Positions 55,546-64,000 of a DNA stretch of 64,000 nucleotides are shown here, one piece after another. Under the pieces are notes generated by a model. The model saw nothing but the letters and a program-made list of their open reading frames with translations. It was not told where the DNA came from and did no database searches. The number at the start of each line of letters is the position of its first letter. The stretch's first letter is position 1. The stretch comes from Caulobacter sp. BK020 (lineage in GTDB: Bacteria > Pseudomonadota > Alphaproteobacteria > Caulobacterales > Caulobacteraceae), in assembly GCF_004342605.1 (NCBI RefSeq), contig NZ_SLZL01000017.1, positions 42,729-106,728 of the forward strand, in the 5' to 3' direction. A program made the position numbers and the translations under genes.

Positions 55546-56082
55546 ATGATCCGCCTGTTCACCGCCATCGCCATCCCCCGCGACCTCGCCGAAGACCTGG
55601 TCCCGCGCCAGTACGGCATCGACGGCGCCAAGTGGCGGCCGGTCGAGGCGTTCCACATCACCCTGCGCTTCGTCGGCGACGTGCCCGAACCCGACGCCGC
55701 CGACCTGACCGAGGCGCTGGCCAGGATCGAGGCCCCAGCCTTCGACCTGCGCCTGGCCGGGGCCGGCCATTTCGGCGAGGGCCAGGACATCCACGCGGTC
55801 TGGGCCGGGGTCGAGGACAGTCCTGGACTGAGCCGCCTGCAGCACGCCAACGAGGCCGCCGTCCGCCAGGCCGGTCTGGCGCCCGAGACCCGGGCCTACC
55901 GGCCGCATGTCACCCTGGCCTATCTGAAGCGCCCGCCGGTCCCGGAGGTCGCCGCCTGGATCCAGGGCCACAACCTGCTGCGCTCGCCGCCGTTCCGGGT
56001 GGACCGCTTCGGGCTCTATTCCAGCTGGCGGACCAAGCAGGGATCGCTCTACCGCCTGGAAGCGGAATTCCCGCTGGGCTGA
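55546..56082 (+). CDS. thpR: RNA 2',3'-cyclic phosphodiesterase
   Basis: 178-residue 2H phosphoesterase. The two catalytic HxTL motifs are HITL at 37-40 and HVTL at 121-124. The enzyme opens 2',3'-cyclic phosphates on RNA ends; the family was first named as 2'-5' RNA ligase. The ATG at 55546 begins MIRLFTAIAIP, a typical start. It is the likely head of a unit with DUF4126 and the flavoprotein. Confidence 0.94.
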   Translation: MIRLFTAIAIPRDLAEDLVPRQYGIDGAKWRPVEAFHITLRFVGDVPEPDAADLTEALARIEAPAFDLRLAGAGHFGEGQDIHAVWAGVEDSPGLSRLQHANEAAVRQAGLAPETRAYRPHVTLAYLKRPPVPEVAAWIQGHNLLRSPPFRVDRFGLYSSWRTKQGSLYRLEAEFPLG

Positions 56083-56179
56083 CGGCCGAAACCGAAACGT
56101 CCAAGAACCGCGTTCGTCCTTGCGGTTTGATCGGACCGCGCGCCAGATCACGGCGGCGCTCGAACGCCCGGAGACCCGC

Positions 56180-56641
56180 ATGTCGCTCTATTTGCTGGCC
56201 CTGCTGATCGGGATCGTCGCCGGCCTGCGGGCCATGACCGCGCCGGCCGCCGTCGCCTGGGGCGCGCACCTGGGCCTGATCCCGCTACAAGGCGGGCCGC
56301 TGGCCTGGCTGGGCGGCGCGGTCGCGCCCTGGGTGTTCATCGCCCTGGCCGGGCTGGAACTGGTCGGCGACCAGTTGCCCAAGACCCCCAGCCGCAAGGT
56401 CCCGATGCAGTTCGGCGCGCGGATCGTCAGCGGCGCGTTCTGCGGCGCGGCGATCGGCATGGCCCAGAACGCCTGGATCGGTGGAGCCGTCGCCGGCGCT
56501 GTCGGCGCCGTGATCGGCACGCTGGGCGGGGCGGAGGCGCGCGGCCGTCTGGCCCGAGCGTTCGGCAAGGACCTGCCGGCCGGCCTGCTGGAAGACGTGG
56601 TCGCGATCGGCGGCGCCGCCCTGATCATCTCGGCCCTTTGA
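56180..56641 (+). CDS. DUF4126 family membrane protein
   Basis: 153 residues with about four membrane helices. LIGIVAGLRAMTAPAAVAWGA at the N-terminus and DQLPKTPSRK in the first loop fit DUF4126, a family of unknown function. Glycine-rich helices (GGAVAGAVGAVIGTLGG) dominate the C-terminal half. The ATG at 56180 is chosen because the family starts just before the first helix. The next gene starts 2 bases after its stop. Confidence 0.85.
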   Translation: MSLYLLALLIGIVAGLRAMTAPAAVAWGAHLGLIPLQGGPLAWLGGAVAPWVFIALAGLELVGDQLPKTPSRKVPMQFGARIVSGAFCGAAIGMAQNAWIGGAVAGAVGAVIGTLGGAEARGRLARAFGKDLPAGLLEDVVAIGGAALIISAL

Positions 56642-56643
56642 CC

Positions 56644-58041
56644 ATGGCCGCCCCCAATTCTAGGACGCGGCGCTTCGACGCCATCATCATCGGGGCCGGC
56701 CAGGCGGGACCGTCCCTGGCCGGACGCCTGACCGCCGCCGGCTGGACCGTCGCCCTGGTCGAGCGCCAGGACGTGGGCGGGACCTGCGTCAACACCGGCT
56801 GCATGCCGACCAAGACCCTGGTGGCCAGCGCCTACGCCGCCCACCTGGCGCGGCGTTCGGCCGACTACGGCGTCGTGCTGCAAGGCGAGGTCGGGGTGGA
56901 CATGAAGCAGGTCCACGACCGGGCCCGCACCGTCACCCTCAACGCCCGCGGCAACCTGGAAAAGTGGCTGGGCGGCATGAAGGGCTGCACGGTGTTTCGG
57001 GGCCACGCCCGGTTCGAGGACGCTGACGCCGTGCGGGTCGGCGACAACCTGCTGACGGCCCCGAAGATCTTCCTCAATGTCGGCGGCCGGGCCAACGCGC
57101 CCGACATGCCGGGGCTGGACCAGATTTCTTACCTGACCAATGTCGGCATGATGGACGTCGCGACCCTGCCCGAGCACCTGGTGATTGTCGGCGGCAGCTA
57201 TATCGGCCTGGAGTTCGCCCAGATGTACCGGCGCTTCGGGGCCGAGGTGACGGTGGTCGAGATGGGCCCGCGCCTGATCGGCCGCGAGGATCCCGAGATC
57301 TCCGACGCGGTGCGCCAGATCCTCGAGGCCGAGGGGGTGAACATCCGCCTCAACGCCGAATGCATCAGCTTCAGTCCTCGCGACGAGGGCGTCTGCGTCC
57401 ATGTCACCTGCCAGGACGGCGCGCCCCAGGTGGTGGGCTCGCACGTGCTGCTGGCCATCGGCCGCCGGCCCAACACCGACGACCTGGGCCTGGACAAGGC
57501 CGGGGTGGCGCTTGACAAGCGCGGCTATGTGGTGGTCGACGACCAGCTGAAGACCAGCAATCCCGGCGTCTGGGCCTTAGGCGACTGCAACGGCAAGGGC
57601 GCCTTCACCCACACCGCCTACAACGATTTCGAGATCGTCGCCGCCAACCTGCTCGACGGCGACCCGCGCCGCGTGAGCGACCGCATCGCCTGCTACGGCC
57701 TGTTCATTGACCCGCCGCTGGGCCGCGTCGGCCTGACCGAGGCCGAGGCCCGCGCCACGGGCCGTCCCCTACTGGTTGGCGGGCGCCCCATGAGCCGCGT
57801 CGGCCGCGCGGTCGAGAAGGGCGAGACGCAAGGCTTCATGAAAGTGGTGGTCGACGCCGGGACCAAACAGATCCTGGGCGCCGCGATCCTGGGCCTGAAC
57901 GGCGACGAGGCGGTCCACGGCCTGATTGACCTGATGTACGCCAGGGCGCCCTACACGGTGATCCAGCGCGCGGTGCACATCCACCCGACCGTGTCGGAGC
58001 TGATCCCGACGATGCTGGGCGAGCTGAAACCGCTGGATTGA
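56644..58041 (+). CDS. FAD-dependent class I disulfide oxidoreductase
   Basis: 465 residues. FAD binds the GAGQAG motif near residue 20. The redox pair is in GGTCVNTGCMPTK (CxxxxC). The NAD(P)H motif is VGGSYIGLEF, the second FAD motif WALGDCNG, and the C-terminal base is in HIHPTVSELIP. It is of the mercuric reductase/lipoamide dehydrogenase class, but no N-terminal HMA domain or C-terminal CC pair is present, so mercury reduction is unlikely. The substrate is unknown. The ATG at 56644 is used; a TTG two codons upstream overlaps DUF4126. Confidence 0.9.
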   Translation: MAAPNSRTRRFDAIIIGAGQAGPSLAGRLTAAGWTVALVERQDVGGTCVNTGCMPTKTLVASAYAAHLARRSADYGVVLQGEVGVDMKQVHDRARTVTLNARGNLEKWLGGMKGCTVFRGHARFEDADAVRVGDNLLTAPKIFLNVGGRANAPDMPGLDQISYLTNVGMMDVATLPEHLVIVGGSYIGLEFAQMYRRFGAEVTVVEMGPRLIGREDPEISDAVRQILEAEGVNIRLNAECISFSPRDEGVCVHVTCQDGAPQVVGSHVLLAIGRRPNTDDLGLDKAGVALDKRGYVVVDDQLKTSNPGVWALGDCNGKGAFTHTAYNDFEIVAANLLDGDPRRVSDRIACYGLFIDPPLGRVGLTEAEARATGRPLLVGGRPMSRVGRAVEKGETQGFMKVVVDAGTKQILGAAILGLNGDEAVHGLIDLMYARAPYTVIQRAVHIHPTVSELIPTMLGELKPLD

Positions 58042-58047
58042 CGGGCC

Positions 58048-58428
58048 TCACGCCACCGCGTGGTCCTTGAGCACGCCCAGCGGCACCACCGCCAGCATCT
58101 CCTCGTGGGTGGCCTCCAGCACCACCTGCGGCGCGACGCCGGCGTCGAGCGCCTCCTTCCAGCGGCCGGCGCACAGACACCAGCGGTCGCCGGGCAGCAG
58201 ACCGCGGAAGGCGTATTCCGGACGCGGGGTCGACAGGTCGTTGCCGGTGGCCGCCGAAAAGGCCAGGAACTCGGCGGTCATCACCGCGCAGACCGTGTGC
58301 AGGCCCAGGTCGTGCGGCCCCGTCTCACAGCAGCCGTTGCGGTAGAAGCCGGTCACCGGGTTCAGCGAGCAGGGCTGCAGCTCCTGGCCCAGGACGTTCT
58401 TGGCGGTGTCGTCATAGCGCGTGGTCAT
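58048..58428 (-). CDS. DUF2237 family protein
   Basis: 126 residues. NVLGQELQPCSLNPVTGFYRNGCC, HTVCAVMT and GDRWCLCAGRWKEAL match DUF2237, a small family with conserved cysteines and unknown function. The cysteine pairs could bind metal. The gene converges with the flavoprotein gene with 6 bases between stops. The ATG at 58428 begins MTTRYDDTAKN. Confidence 0.92.
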   Translation of the reverse strand: MTTRYDDTAKNVLGQELQPCSLNPVTGFYRNGCCETGPHDLGLHTVCAVMTAEFLAFSAATGNDLSTPRPEYAFRGLLPGDRWCLCAGRWKEALDAGVAPQVVLEATHEEMLAVVPLGVLKDHAVA

Positions 58429-58569
58429 GGAGCGAGCTTAACCCCATTCCGGCGATTTCGACCGGGGAATCTGGGGCCTGTTTCACCGTCGCGGCGCGTG
58501 ACGGCTTCCGGCGGCGTCGTTCCGGTGCTTAAGAGGAAGGGCAAGAGCAAGACGTCTCGCGGGAGCCTC

Positions 58570-59448
58570 ATGTCCGACCTCGCCCGGCCGCGCCGCAGCG
58601 CGCTCTACATGCCCGCCTCCAACGCCAAGGCGGTGGAGAAGGCGCGCACGCTGGACGCCGACGTGATCATCCTGGACCTCGAGGACGCCGTCGCCCCGGA
58701 GATGAAGGACGCCGCCCGCGAGGCGGCCGTGGCGGCGGTCAAGGCCGGAGGGTTCGGCCCGCGTGAAATCGTCGTCCGCACCAACGGCCTGGACACCCCC
58801 TGGGGCGAGGCCGACCTGAAGGCGGTGGCCGAGGCGGGACCGGACGCCGTTCTCGTCCCCAAGGTCAACGACGCGGCCGACGTCCACGCCTACCAGGCCG
58901 CCCTGCACGCCGCCCCGGTCCACACCCGGCTGTGGACGATGATCGAGACCGCCAGGGCCGCCTTTCACCTGTGGGAGATCGCCGCCGCCGCACGCACCAC
59001 CCGGCTGAGCGGCTGGGTGATGGGCGTCAACGACCTGGCCAAGGAAATGCGGGCCCGTCAGACGCCGGGTCGCGAGGCCTTCCTGCCGATCCTGTCGCTG
59101 TCGGTGGCCGCGGCCCGGGCCCACGGCCTGACCATCCTGGACGGGGTGCACAACGACATCGACGATCTCGCCGCCCTTGAGGCGGTCTGCGGCCAGGCCG
59201 TCGACTTCGGCTTCGACGGCAAGACCCTGATCCACCCCAAGCACCTGGACGTCTGCAACCGCGCCTTCTCGCCCACCGCCGACGAGATCGCCTGGAGCCG
59301 CGCGGTGATCGCCGCCTTCGCCGCCCCGGAGAACGCTGGCAAGGGCGCTCTGCGGGTGGAGGGCAGGATGGCCGAGCGCCTGCACCTGGCCCAGGCCGAA
59401 CGGCTGGTGGCGGTGGCCGCCGCCATCGCCGAACGCTCGGCCGCCTAG
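58570..59448 (+). CDS. HpcH/HpaI-family CoA ester lyase, probably (3S)-malyl-CoA thioesterase
   Basis: 292-residue TIM barrel of the citrate lyase beta/malyl-CoA family. RSALYMPASNAKA, DLEDAVAPEMKDAAR and VPKVNDAADV carry the CoA- and metal-binding residues. IETARAAFHLWEIA and GFDGKTLIHPKHL are also typical. The length fits Mcl2-type malyl-CoA thioesterase better than the longer Mcl1 lyase. The nearby mch gene supports a role in C4/C5-CoA metabolism. GGGAG precedes the ATG at 58570. Confidence 0.85.
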   Translation: MSDLARPRRSALYMPASNAKAVEKARTLDADVIILDLEDAVAPEMKDAAREAAVAAVKAGGFGPREIVVRTNGLDTPWGEADLKAVAEAGPDAVLVPKVNDAADVHAYQAALHAAPVHTRLWTMIETARAAFHLWEIAAAARTTRLSGWVMGVNDLAKEMRARQTPGREAFLPILSLSVAAARAHGLTILDGVHNDIDDLAALEAVCGQAVDFGFDGKTLIHPKHLDVCNRAFSPTADEIAWSRAVIAAFAAPENAGKGALRVEGRMAERLHLAQAERLVAVAAAIAERSAA

Positions 59449-59473
59449 ACCCGAAAGACCGTCAAAGCCTCTC

Positions 59474-60544
59474 ATGCGCGCGCTCCTGATCTCCCTGCTG
59501 GCTCTCTCGACCGCCCCCGTCCTGTCCGCCCCGGCCTGGGCGCAGGAGGCGCCGGTCGTGACCGCGCCGGTTCCGACCGCGCCCGTCGCCAGCCCGCCCG
59601 CCCAGCCGGCCCCGGCGCCCGCCGCCGATCCGGACGCCGTGCCCGTGGTGGCCGCCCCGCCGGCCGCCGATACCGCGACCTCGGCCGACCAGGCCGTCGA
59701 TCCCCTGGCCGACCTGATCTCCCAGAGCGGCCCCCAGACCACCGACGAGGAGGACGCCGCGCCCCCGGCCCCGGCGCCGCCGCACATGCCGACCGTCCTG
59801 CCGATCCCGGCGCCCGATCCTGATGAACTGCCCGGCCACGCGATCCCGCAGGGCGGCTATGTGCCGGTGGCCGAGGCCTACGACCTGCGGGTCAAGGGCT
59901 CGATCCTGGCCGCCCAGGGCCTGCAGGGACCGCTGGACGGCGGCTGGTCGATCGAGGGGGCGGACGGCGTGGCGCTGTACCGGCTGCAGATCGTCGACAA
60001 GGTCGGCGGCGACACCCTGGAAGGCGCCTGGCGCGACCTGCGCCGCCCCGGCGCCGTGGGCTCCACCGGCCTGATCGACAGCCTCGACCGCTCCGGCGGC
60101 GGCTTCCTGGCCCGGTTCTCGCCGCGGTACGGCCAGTCGGCGACGCTGGACCTGACGTCACGCGGCGACGGGGCGTGGACCGGCAAGCTGAACGAGAACG
60201 GGACCGAGATCCCGATCACCGCCCACCGCGTGGCCCAGGCGACCGTGCCGCCGGGCTATGTCCCGGTTGGCCGCGGCCCCGTCGTCTGGGGCGCACGTCC
60301 GGCTCCGCCGCGTTTGGCGGCCGCCGCGCCGTCCAAGGTCCCGGCCTGCTCGACCCGGGGCAAGAAGGGCAAGGCCCTGAAGGCCGCCAAGGCCAGGTGC
60401 GCCGCCGCCGCCCGCAAGGCCGGCAAGGGCAAGGCGACCGCGACCAAGGGCAAGAAGAGCGGCAAGGGCAAGGCCGTGACCTCGCGCAAGGCCAAGGGAA
60501 AGGGCAAGGCGGCCAAGGGATCGAGCCGGAAGAAGCGCCGCTAG
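59474..60544 (+). CDS. exported protein with Ala/Pro-rich linker and lysine-rich tail
   Basis: 356 residues in four parts. A signal peptide (to about 23, PAWAQEA) is followed by an Ala/Pro-rich linker (about 25-120). A folded domain (about 125-255) contains GVALYRLQIVDKVGGDTLEGAWRDL. The C-terminal tail (about 290-356) is almost all Lys, Gly, Ala and Arg, like a histone H1 tail. Two cysteines near 290-307 might pair. The family is not recognised. The basic tail could bind acidic surface polymers. It is divergently oriented to, and overlaps by 4 bases at the end with, the HIT gene. Confidence 0.75.
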   Translation: MRALLISLLALSTAPVLSAPAWAQEAPVVTAPVPTAPVASPPAQPAPAPAADPDAVPVVAAPPAADTATSADQAVDPLADLISQSGPQTTDEEDAAPPAPAPPHMPTVLPIPAPDPDELPGHAIPQGGYVPVAEAYDLRVKGSILAAQGLQGPLDGGWSIEGADGVALYRLQIVDKVGGDTLEGAWRDLRRPGAVGSTGLIDSLDRSGGGFLARFSPRYGQSATLDLTSRGDGAWTGKLNENGTEIPITAHRVAQATVPPGYVPVGRGPVVWGARPAPPRLAAAAPSKVPACSTRGKKGKALKAAKARCAAAARKAGKGKATATKGKKSGKGKAVTSRKAKGKGKAAKGSSRKKRR

Positions 60545-60972
60545 TCCTGGACGGACAAAGCCGCCTTCGCCGCCGCGATCGCCCGCTCCAGCTCCAGCGC
60601 CCCATAGGCCTCGCCCGGCGAATGGCCCCAGACCGGACCCGGCCAGGCCGGATCGGCGACCCGCCGGCCCAGCACATGGACGTGCAGCTGCGGCGTGACA
60701 TTGCCCAGGGCGCCGACATTGAGCTTGTCGACCGCCAGGTCTAGCGCCTGCGCGACGGCGCGGACGGCGGCGCCGGCCAGCACCGTCTCCTCCATCAGCC
60801 GGGCGCGATCGACCGGGGCCAAATCCTCCAGCTCGCGCAGCTCGGCCAGGCGCGGGATCAGCACCAGCCAGGGATAGCGGGCGTCCAGCTGCAGGCGGGC
60901 GTGGCACAGCGGCAGGTCGCCCAGCGGCGCGGAGGTGGCCACGAAGGCCGGGTCGAGGACGAACTCAGCCAC
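60541..60972 (-). CDS. HIT-domain nucleotide-binding protein
   Basis: 143 residues. The active-site motif PQLHVHVLGRR keeps two of the usual three histidines (HxHxL), a variant common in this alphaproteobacterial subgroup. DKLNVGALGNVTPQLHVHV and WPGPVWG are also typical. HIT proteins hydrolyse or transfer nucleotides; the substrate is unknown. The ATG at 60972 overlaps the end of mch by 8 bases, so the two are co-transcribed. Confidence 0.9.
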   Translation of the reverse strand: MAEFVLDPAFVATSAPLGDLPLCHARLQLDARYPWLVLIPRLAELRELEDLAPVDRARLMEETVLAGAAVRAVAQALDLAVDKLNVGALGNVTPQLHVHVLGRRVADPAWPGPVWGHSPGEAYGALELERAIAAAKAALSVQD

Positions 60973-62014
60973 GCTTCGGAACCGCCGCCCAATGGTCGAA
61001 GTCGAGGATCACGCCGGGCGCATAGGCCCCGGTCTCGTCCTTGTCGGGAAAGTCGGCGCAGGGCCGGTCCACCGTCGCCACCAGCCGCAGGCGCAGGGCC
61101 CCGACCGTCGGCGACAGCTCGGCCTTGTCCAGCACCTGCGACCAGGCGAACACCGTGCCGCCGGCGTGGTAGGGGCTGACATGGCGCCCGCCGTTGATGG
61201 CCAGGACTAGGCCGGCGTTCTGCAGGCCGTTGAACGACAGCGCCTTGGCGGTCGAGATCACCACCCCGCCATAGACCAGCCGCCGGCCGGACGGGTCTTT
61301 CGCGCGTTGGAACTGGTTGAAGTGCACCTTGGCGGTGTTCTGCCACAGCCGCGTGGCCATCTGGGCCTCGGCCTCCTCGACCACCATGCCGTCGACATGG
61401 TCGATCTTCTCGCCGACCGCATAGTCCTCGTAGGCGTGCGCGGCGCCGGCGTGGGCGAAGTCGTAGCGCCTGAAGTCCAGGCCCGGCGGCGGGGTCAGGT
61501 CGCTGGCGGCCACGGCTTCGGCCAGCGGCGGAACCGACGACGCCTCGACCGTCGCGGCCGCGTCGCGCTTCCTCACCATCACCCAGCGCACATAGCTCAG
61601 CACCGCCACGCCCCGCTGGTTGACGCCGGTGGTGCGGACATGGACGACGCCGGTCTTGCCGTTCGAGTTCTCCTTCAGCCCGATCACCTCGGACCGTGCC
61701 GACAGGGTGTCGCCGACATGCACGGGGGCCAGGAACCGGCCCTCGGCGTAGCCGAGGTTGGCCACGGCGTTCAGGCTGATGTCGGGCACGGTCTTACCGA
61801 ACACGACGTGGAAGGCGACCAGCGGGTCGACGGGGGCCGTCTCCAGGCCGCAGTCGCGCGCGAAGACGTCGGACGAGAACAGCGCGAAACGCGGCCCGTA
61901 TAGCGCCGTGTACAGCGCCACGTCGCCGGCGGTTATGGTGCGCGGCGTGGCGTGGACGATCACCTGGCCCGGCCGGAAGTCCTCGAAGAAGCGCCCCGGA
62001 TCGGTCTTGCTCAT
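60965..62014 (-). CDS. mch: mesaconyl-CoA hydratase (MaoC family)
   Basis: 349 residues of double hot-dog fold. PGRFFEDFRPGQVIVHATPR, FGKTVPDISLNAVANLGYAEGRF, GKTGVVHVRTTGVNQ and VGEKIDHVDGM closely follow what I recall of the Rhodobacter Mch enzyme. That enzyme interconverts mesaconyl-CoA and beta-methylmalyl-CoA in the ethylmalonyl-CoA pathway. The ATG at 62014 has a TAAGGAGGT site. It is followed by the HIT gene and lies opposite mdh. Confidence 0.88.
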   Translation of the reverse strand: MSKTDPGRFFEDFRPGQVIVHATPRTITAGDVALYTALYGPRFALFSSDVFARDCGLETAPVDPLVAFHVVFGKTVPDISLNAVANLGYAEGRFLAPVHVGDTLSARSEVIGLKENSNGKTGVVHVRTTGVNQRGVAVLSYVRWVMVRKRDAAATVEASSVPPLAEAVAASDLTPPPGLDFRRYDFAHAGAAHAYEDYAVGEKIDHVDGMVVEEAEAQMATRLWQNTAKVHFNQFQRAKDPSGRRLVYGGVVISTAKALSFNGLQNAGLVLAINGGRHVSPYHAGGTVFAWSQVLDKAELSPTVGALRLRLVATVDRPCADFPDKDETGAYAPGVILDFDHWAAVPKRG

Positions 62015-62088
62015 CCCCGCACCTCCTTATCGCCGTTCAGGCAGTCTTGCCGCACCGCGGCGAAACGGGAAAGAGGGCTTGAGACTGA

Positions 62089-63111
<1,023 letters not shown>

Positions 63112-63135
63112 GCGGGTTTCGAACTCCAAATACGG

Positions 63136-63172
63136 AAAGGGCGGCCCCTCGCGGGGCCGCCCTTTTTCTTTT
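63136..63172 (+). terminator. Rho-independent terminator of mdh
   Basis: AAAGGGCGGCCCC pairs with GGGGCCGCCCTTT across TCGC, followed by TTCTTTT. It lies 25 bases after the mdh stop. Confidence 0.92.
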
Positions 63173-63173
63173 C

Positions 63174-63333
63174 GCCCTCTCCCGGAGGGGAGAGGGAGGG
63201 GCCCATGCGAAGCATGGGAGGGTGAGGGGTGAAGGCGTCCGACGGCGTGCCGGCGCTCCGTTGACAGCGTAACCCCTCATCCTCCCACGCCTAACGGCGC
63301 GGGCCCCTCCTTCTCCCTCTGGGAGAAGGTTTA
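63174..63333. repeat. palindromic intergenic repeat between mdh and the CBS gene
   Basis: The left part (CTCTCCCGGAGGGGAGAGGG, then GGGAGGGTGAGGGGT) is mirrored on the right (ACCCCTCATCCTCCC and CTTCTCCCTCTGGGAGAAGG). It is related to the element around 4816-4972. No coding capacity is supported. Confidence 0.65.
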
Positions 63334-63768
63334 AGAAGCCGCCGCCGCCTCGCCGCCCTCCTGCGAAATCTCCTCCAGCGTCTTGCCCACCTGCTTGGCC
63401 CCATAGTCCTTGGCCACGTCGCCCAGAGACAGGATGCCGGTCAGGTTTCCGGCCTCGTTGAGGACGACCAGGCGGCGGATCTGGTGGCTGGCCATCTTGG
63501 CGGTGGCGTCGGCCAGGACGTCGTCCTCGCGGACGCTCTGGACCTCGCCCTCGCTCATCGCCTCGGAGACCGGGCTGTCGAAGCTGCGGCCCTCGGCGAC
63601 CACGCGCAGGACGATGTCGCGGTCGGTGACCAGGCCCACCACCTTGCCGCCGTCGACGACCGGCACCACGCCGCTGTCGACGTGGGCCATCACCTGGGCG
63701 ACCTTGCGGATGCTGTCGGTGGGGGCGGCGGTGGAGACCTGGCTGGTCATGGCGTCGCTGACTTTCAT
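63331..63768 (-). CDS. CBS-domain protein
   Basis: 145 residues made of two CBS motifs (about 8-60 and 73-125) forming one Bateman module. GLVTDRDIVLRVV and GILSLGDVAKD are the nucleotide-binding strands. Stand-alone CBS proteins sense AMP, ATP or similar ligands. A GGAGCATCCCC leader precedes the ATG at 63768. The short acidic tail (EEISQEGGEAAAAS) is disordered. Confidence 0.93.
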   Translation of the reverse strand: MKVSDAMTSQVSTAAPTDSIRKVAQVMAHVDSGVVPVVDGGKVVGLVTDRDIVLRVVAEGRSFDSPVSEAMSEGEVQSVREDDVLADATAKMASHQIRRLVVLNEAGNLTGILSLGDVAKDYGAKQVGKTLEEISQEGGEAAAAS

Positions 63769-63847
63769 GGGGATGCTCCTTTGGGGAGTGAATGGAACCC
63801 CACAGAAACCCCCGCGACGCCGCGCTCGTTCCCGCCGCGGCGATGCG

Positions 63848-63917
63848 GTGCGTCCTTCGAGGCTCGGCTTTGCCTCGCACCTCAGGATGAGGAGATCAGC
63901 ACGGGGTCCCTCATCCT
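63848..63917. repeat. GTCCTTCGA-family repeat (degenerate right arm)
   Basis: GTGCGTCCTTCGAGGCTCGG and CACCTCAGGATGAGG form the left arm. The right arm is cut short to CCCTCATCCTT at 63908-63917. The remaining window to 64000 shows no supported gene. Confidence 0.65.
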
Positions 63918-64000
63918 TGTCTGTTGACGAGACTGTAGGAGAGTTGTCGGCGGACGGCGCTCGGCTTCATCCTTGGTCCTTGAAGACCGTGCCTCAGCGT

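Noticed and set aside
56644..58041. Mercuric reductase (merA) label for the flavin oxidoreductase
   Set aside because: The redox CxxxxC is shared by the whole class; the N-terminal HMA domain and C-terminal vicinal cysteines of MerA are missing, and no mer genes are nearby.

Overview
This is 64 kb of a GC-rich bacterial chromosome. It looks like an alphaproteobacterium close to Caulobacter or Phenylobacterium. The supporting signs are the order lptC-lptA-lptB-rpoN-exoD-hpf-ptsN, several small families found mainly in alphaproteobacteria (DUF1150, DUF2794, NDUFA9-like epimerase), an AccD with a degenerate zinc ribbon, many TTG/GTG starts, and palindromic intergenic repeats. No phage, transposase, rRNA or CRISPR array was seen. 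The genus is inferred from gene content, not from a marker gene.

Layout. 0-6 kb: start of an unidentified gene, gltD, phosphomannomutase, uppP, a small ORF and an NDUFA9-like epimerase. 6-13 kb: tRNA-Leu(CAG), an RNase D-like exonuclease, the LPS transport genes lptC-lptA-lptB, then rpoN-exoD-hpf-ptsN behind a candidate sigma-54 promoter. 13-15 kb: an exported protein, a cyclophilin, DUF1150 and Hsp20. 15-26 kb: a type II secretion system (C, D, E, F, G, H, I, J, K, L, M and prepilin peptidase O) split into blocks of alternating orientation. 26-31 kb: the envelope-lipid set ydbH-ynbE-ydbL and dapB. 31-37.6 kb: malic enzyme, then an accessory segment with an AT-richer coiled-coil/membrane protein gene, 1.1 kb of palindromes, and a PAS histidine kinase flanked by a pair of ~110-bp repeats. 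37.7-43 kb: trpF-trpB-trpA-accD-folC.

43-48.7 kb: cytochrome c maturation genes in two blocks (ccmC-ccmD-ccmG and ccmA-ccmB) separated by three unrelated genes. 48.9-53.4 kb: aconitase, a DUF1223 protein, a tandem pair of probable small RNAs, and DUF2794. 53.5-58.4 kb: Bax inhibitor-1, an aldo-keto reductase, thpR, DUF4126, a flavin disulfide oxidoreductase and DUF2237. 58.5-64 kb: a malyl-CoA-type lyase/thioesterase, an exported protein with a lysine-rich tail, HIT, mesaconyl-CoA hydratase, malate dehydrogenase and a CBS protein.

The main themes are envelope building (LPS transport, undecaprenyl phosphate recycling, AsmA-like lipid transport, type II secretion, cytochrome c maturation), central carbon metabolism (aconitase, malate dehydrogenase, malic enzyme, C4/C5-CoA enzymes) and nitrogen control (gltD, rpoN, ptsN). 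The most interesting non-gene signal is the pair of covarying, C-rich-loop small RNA genes on the minus strand at 52.47-52.86 kb.
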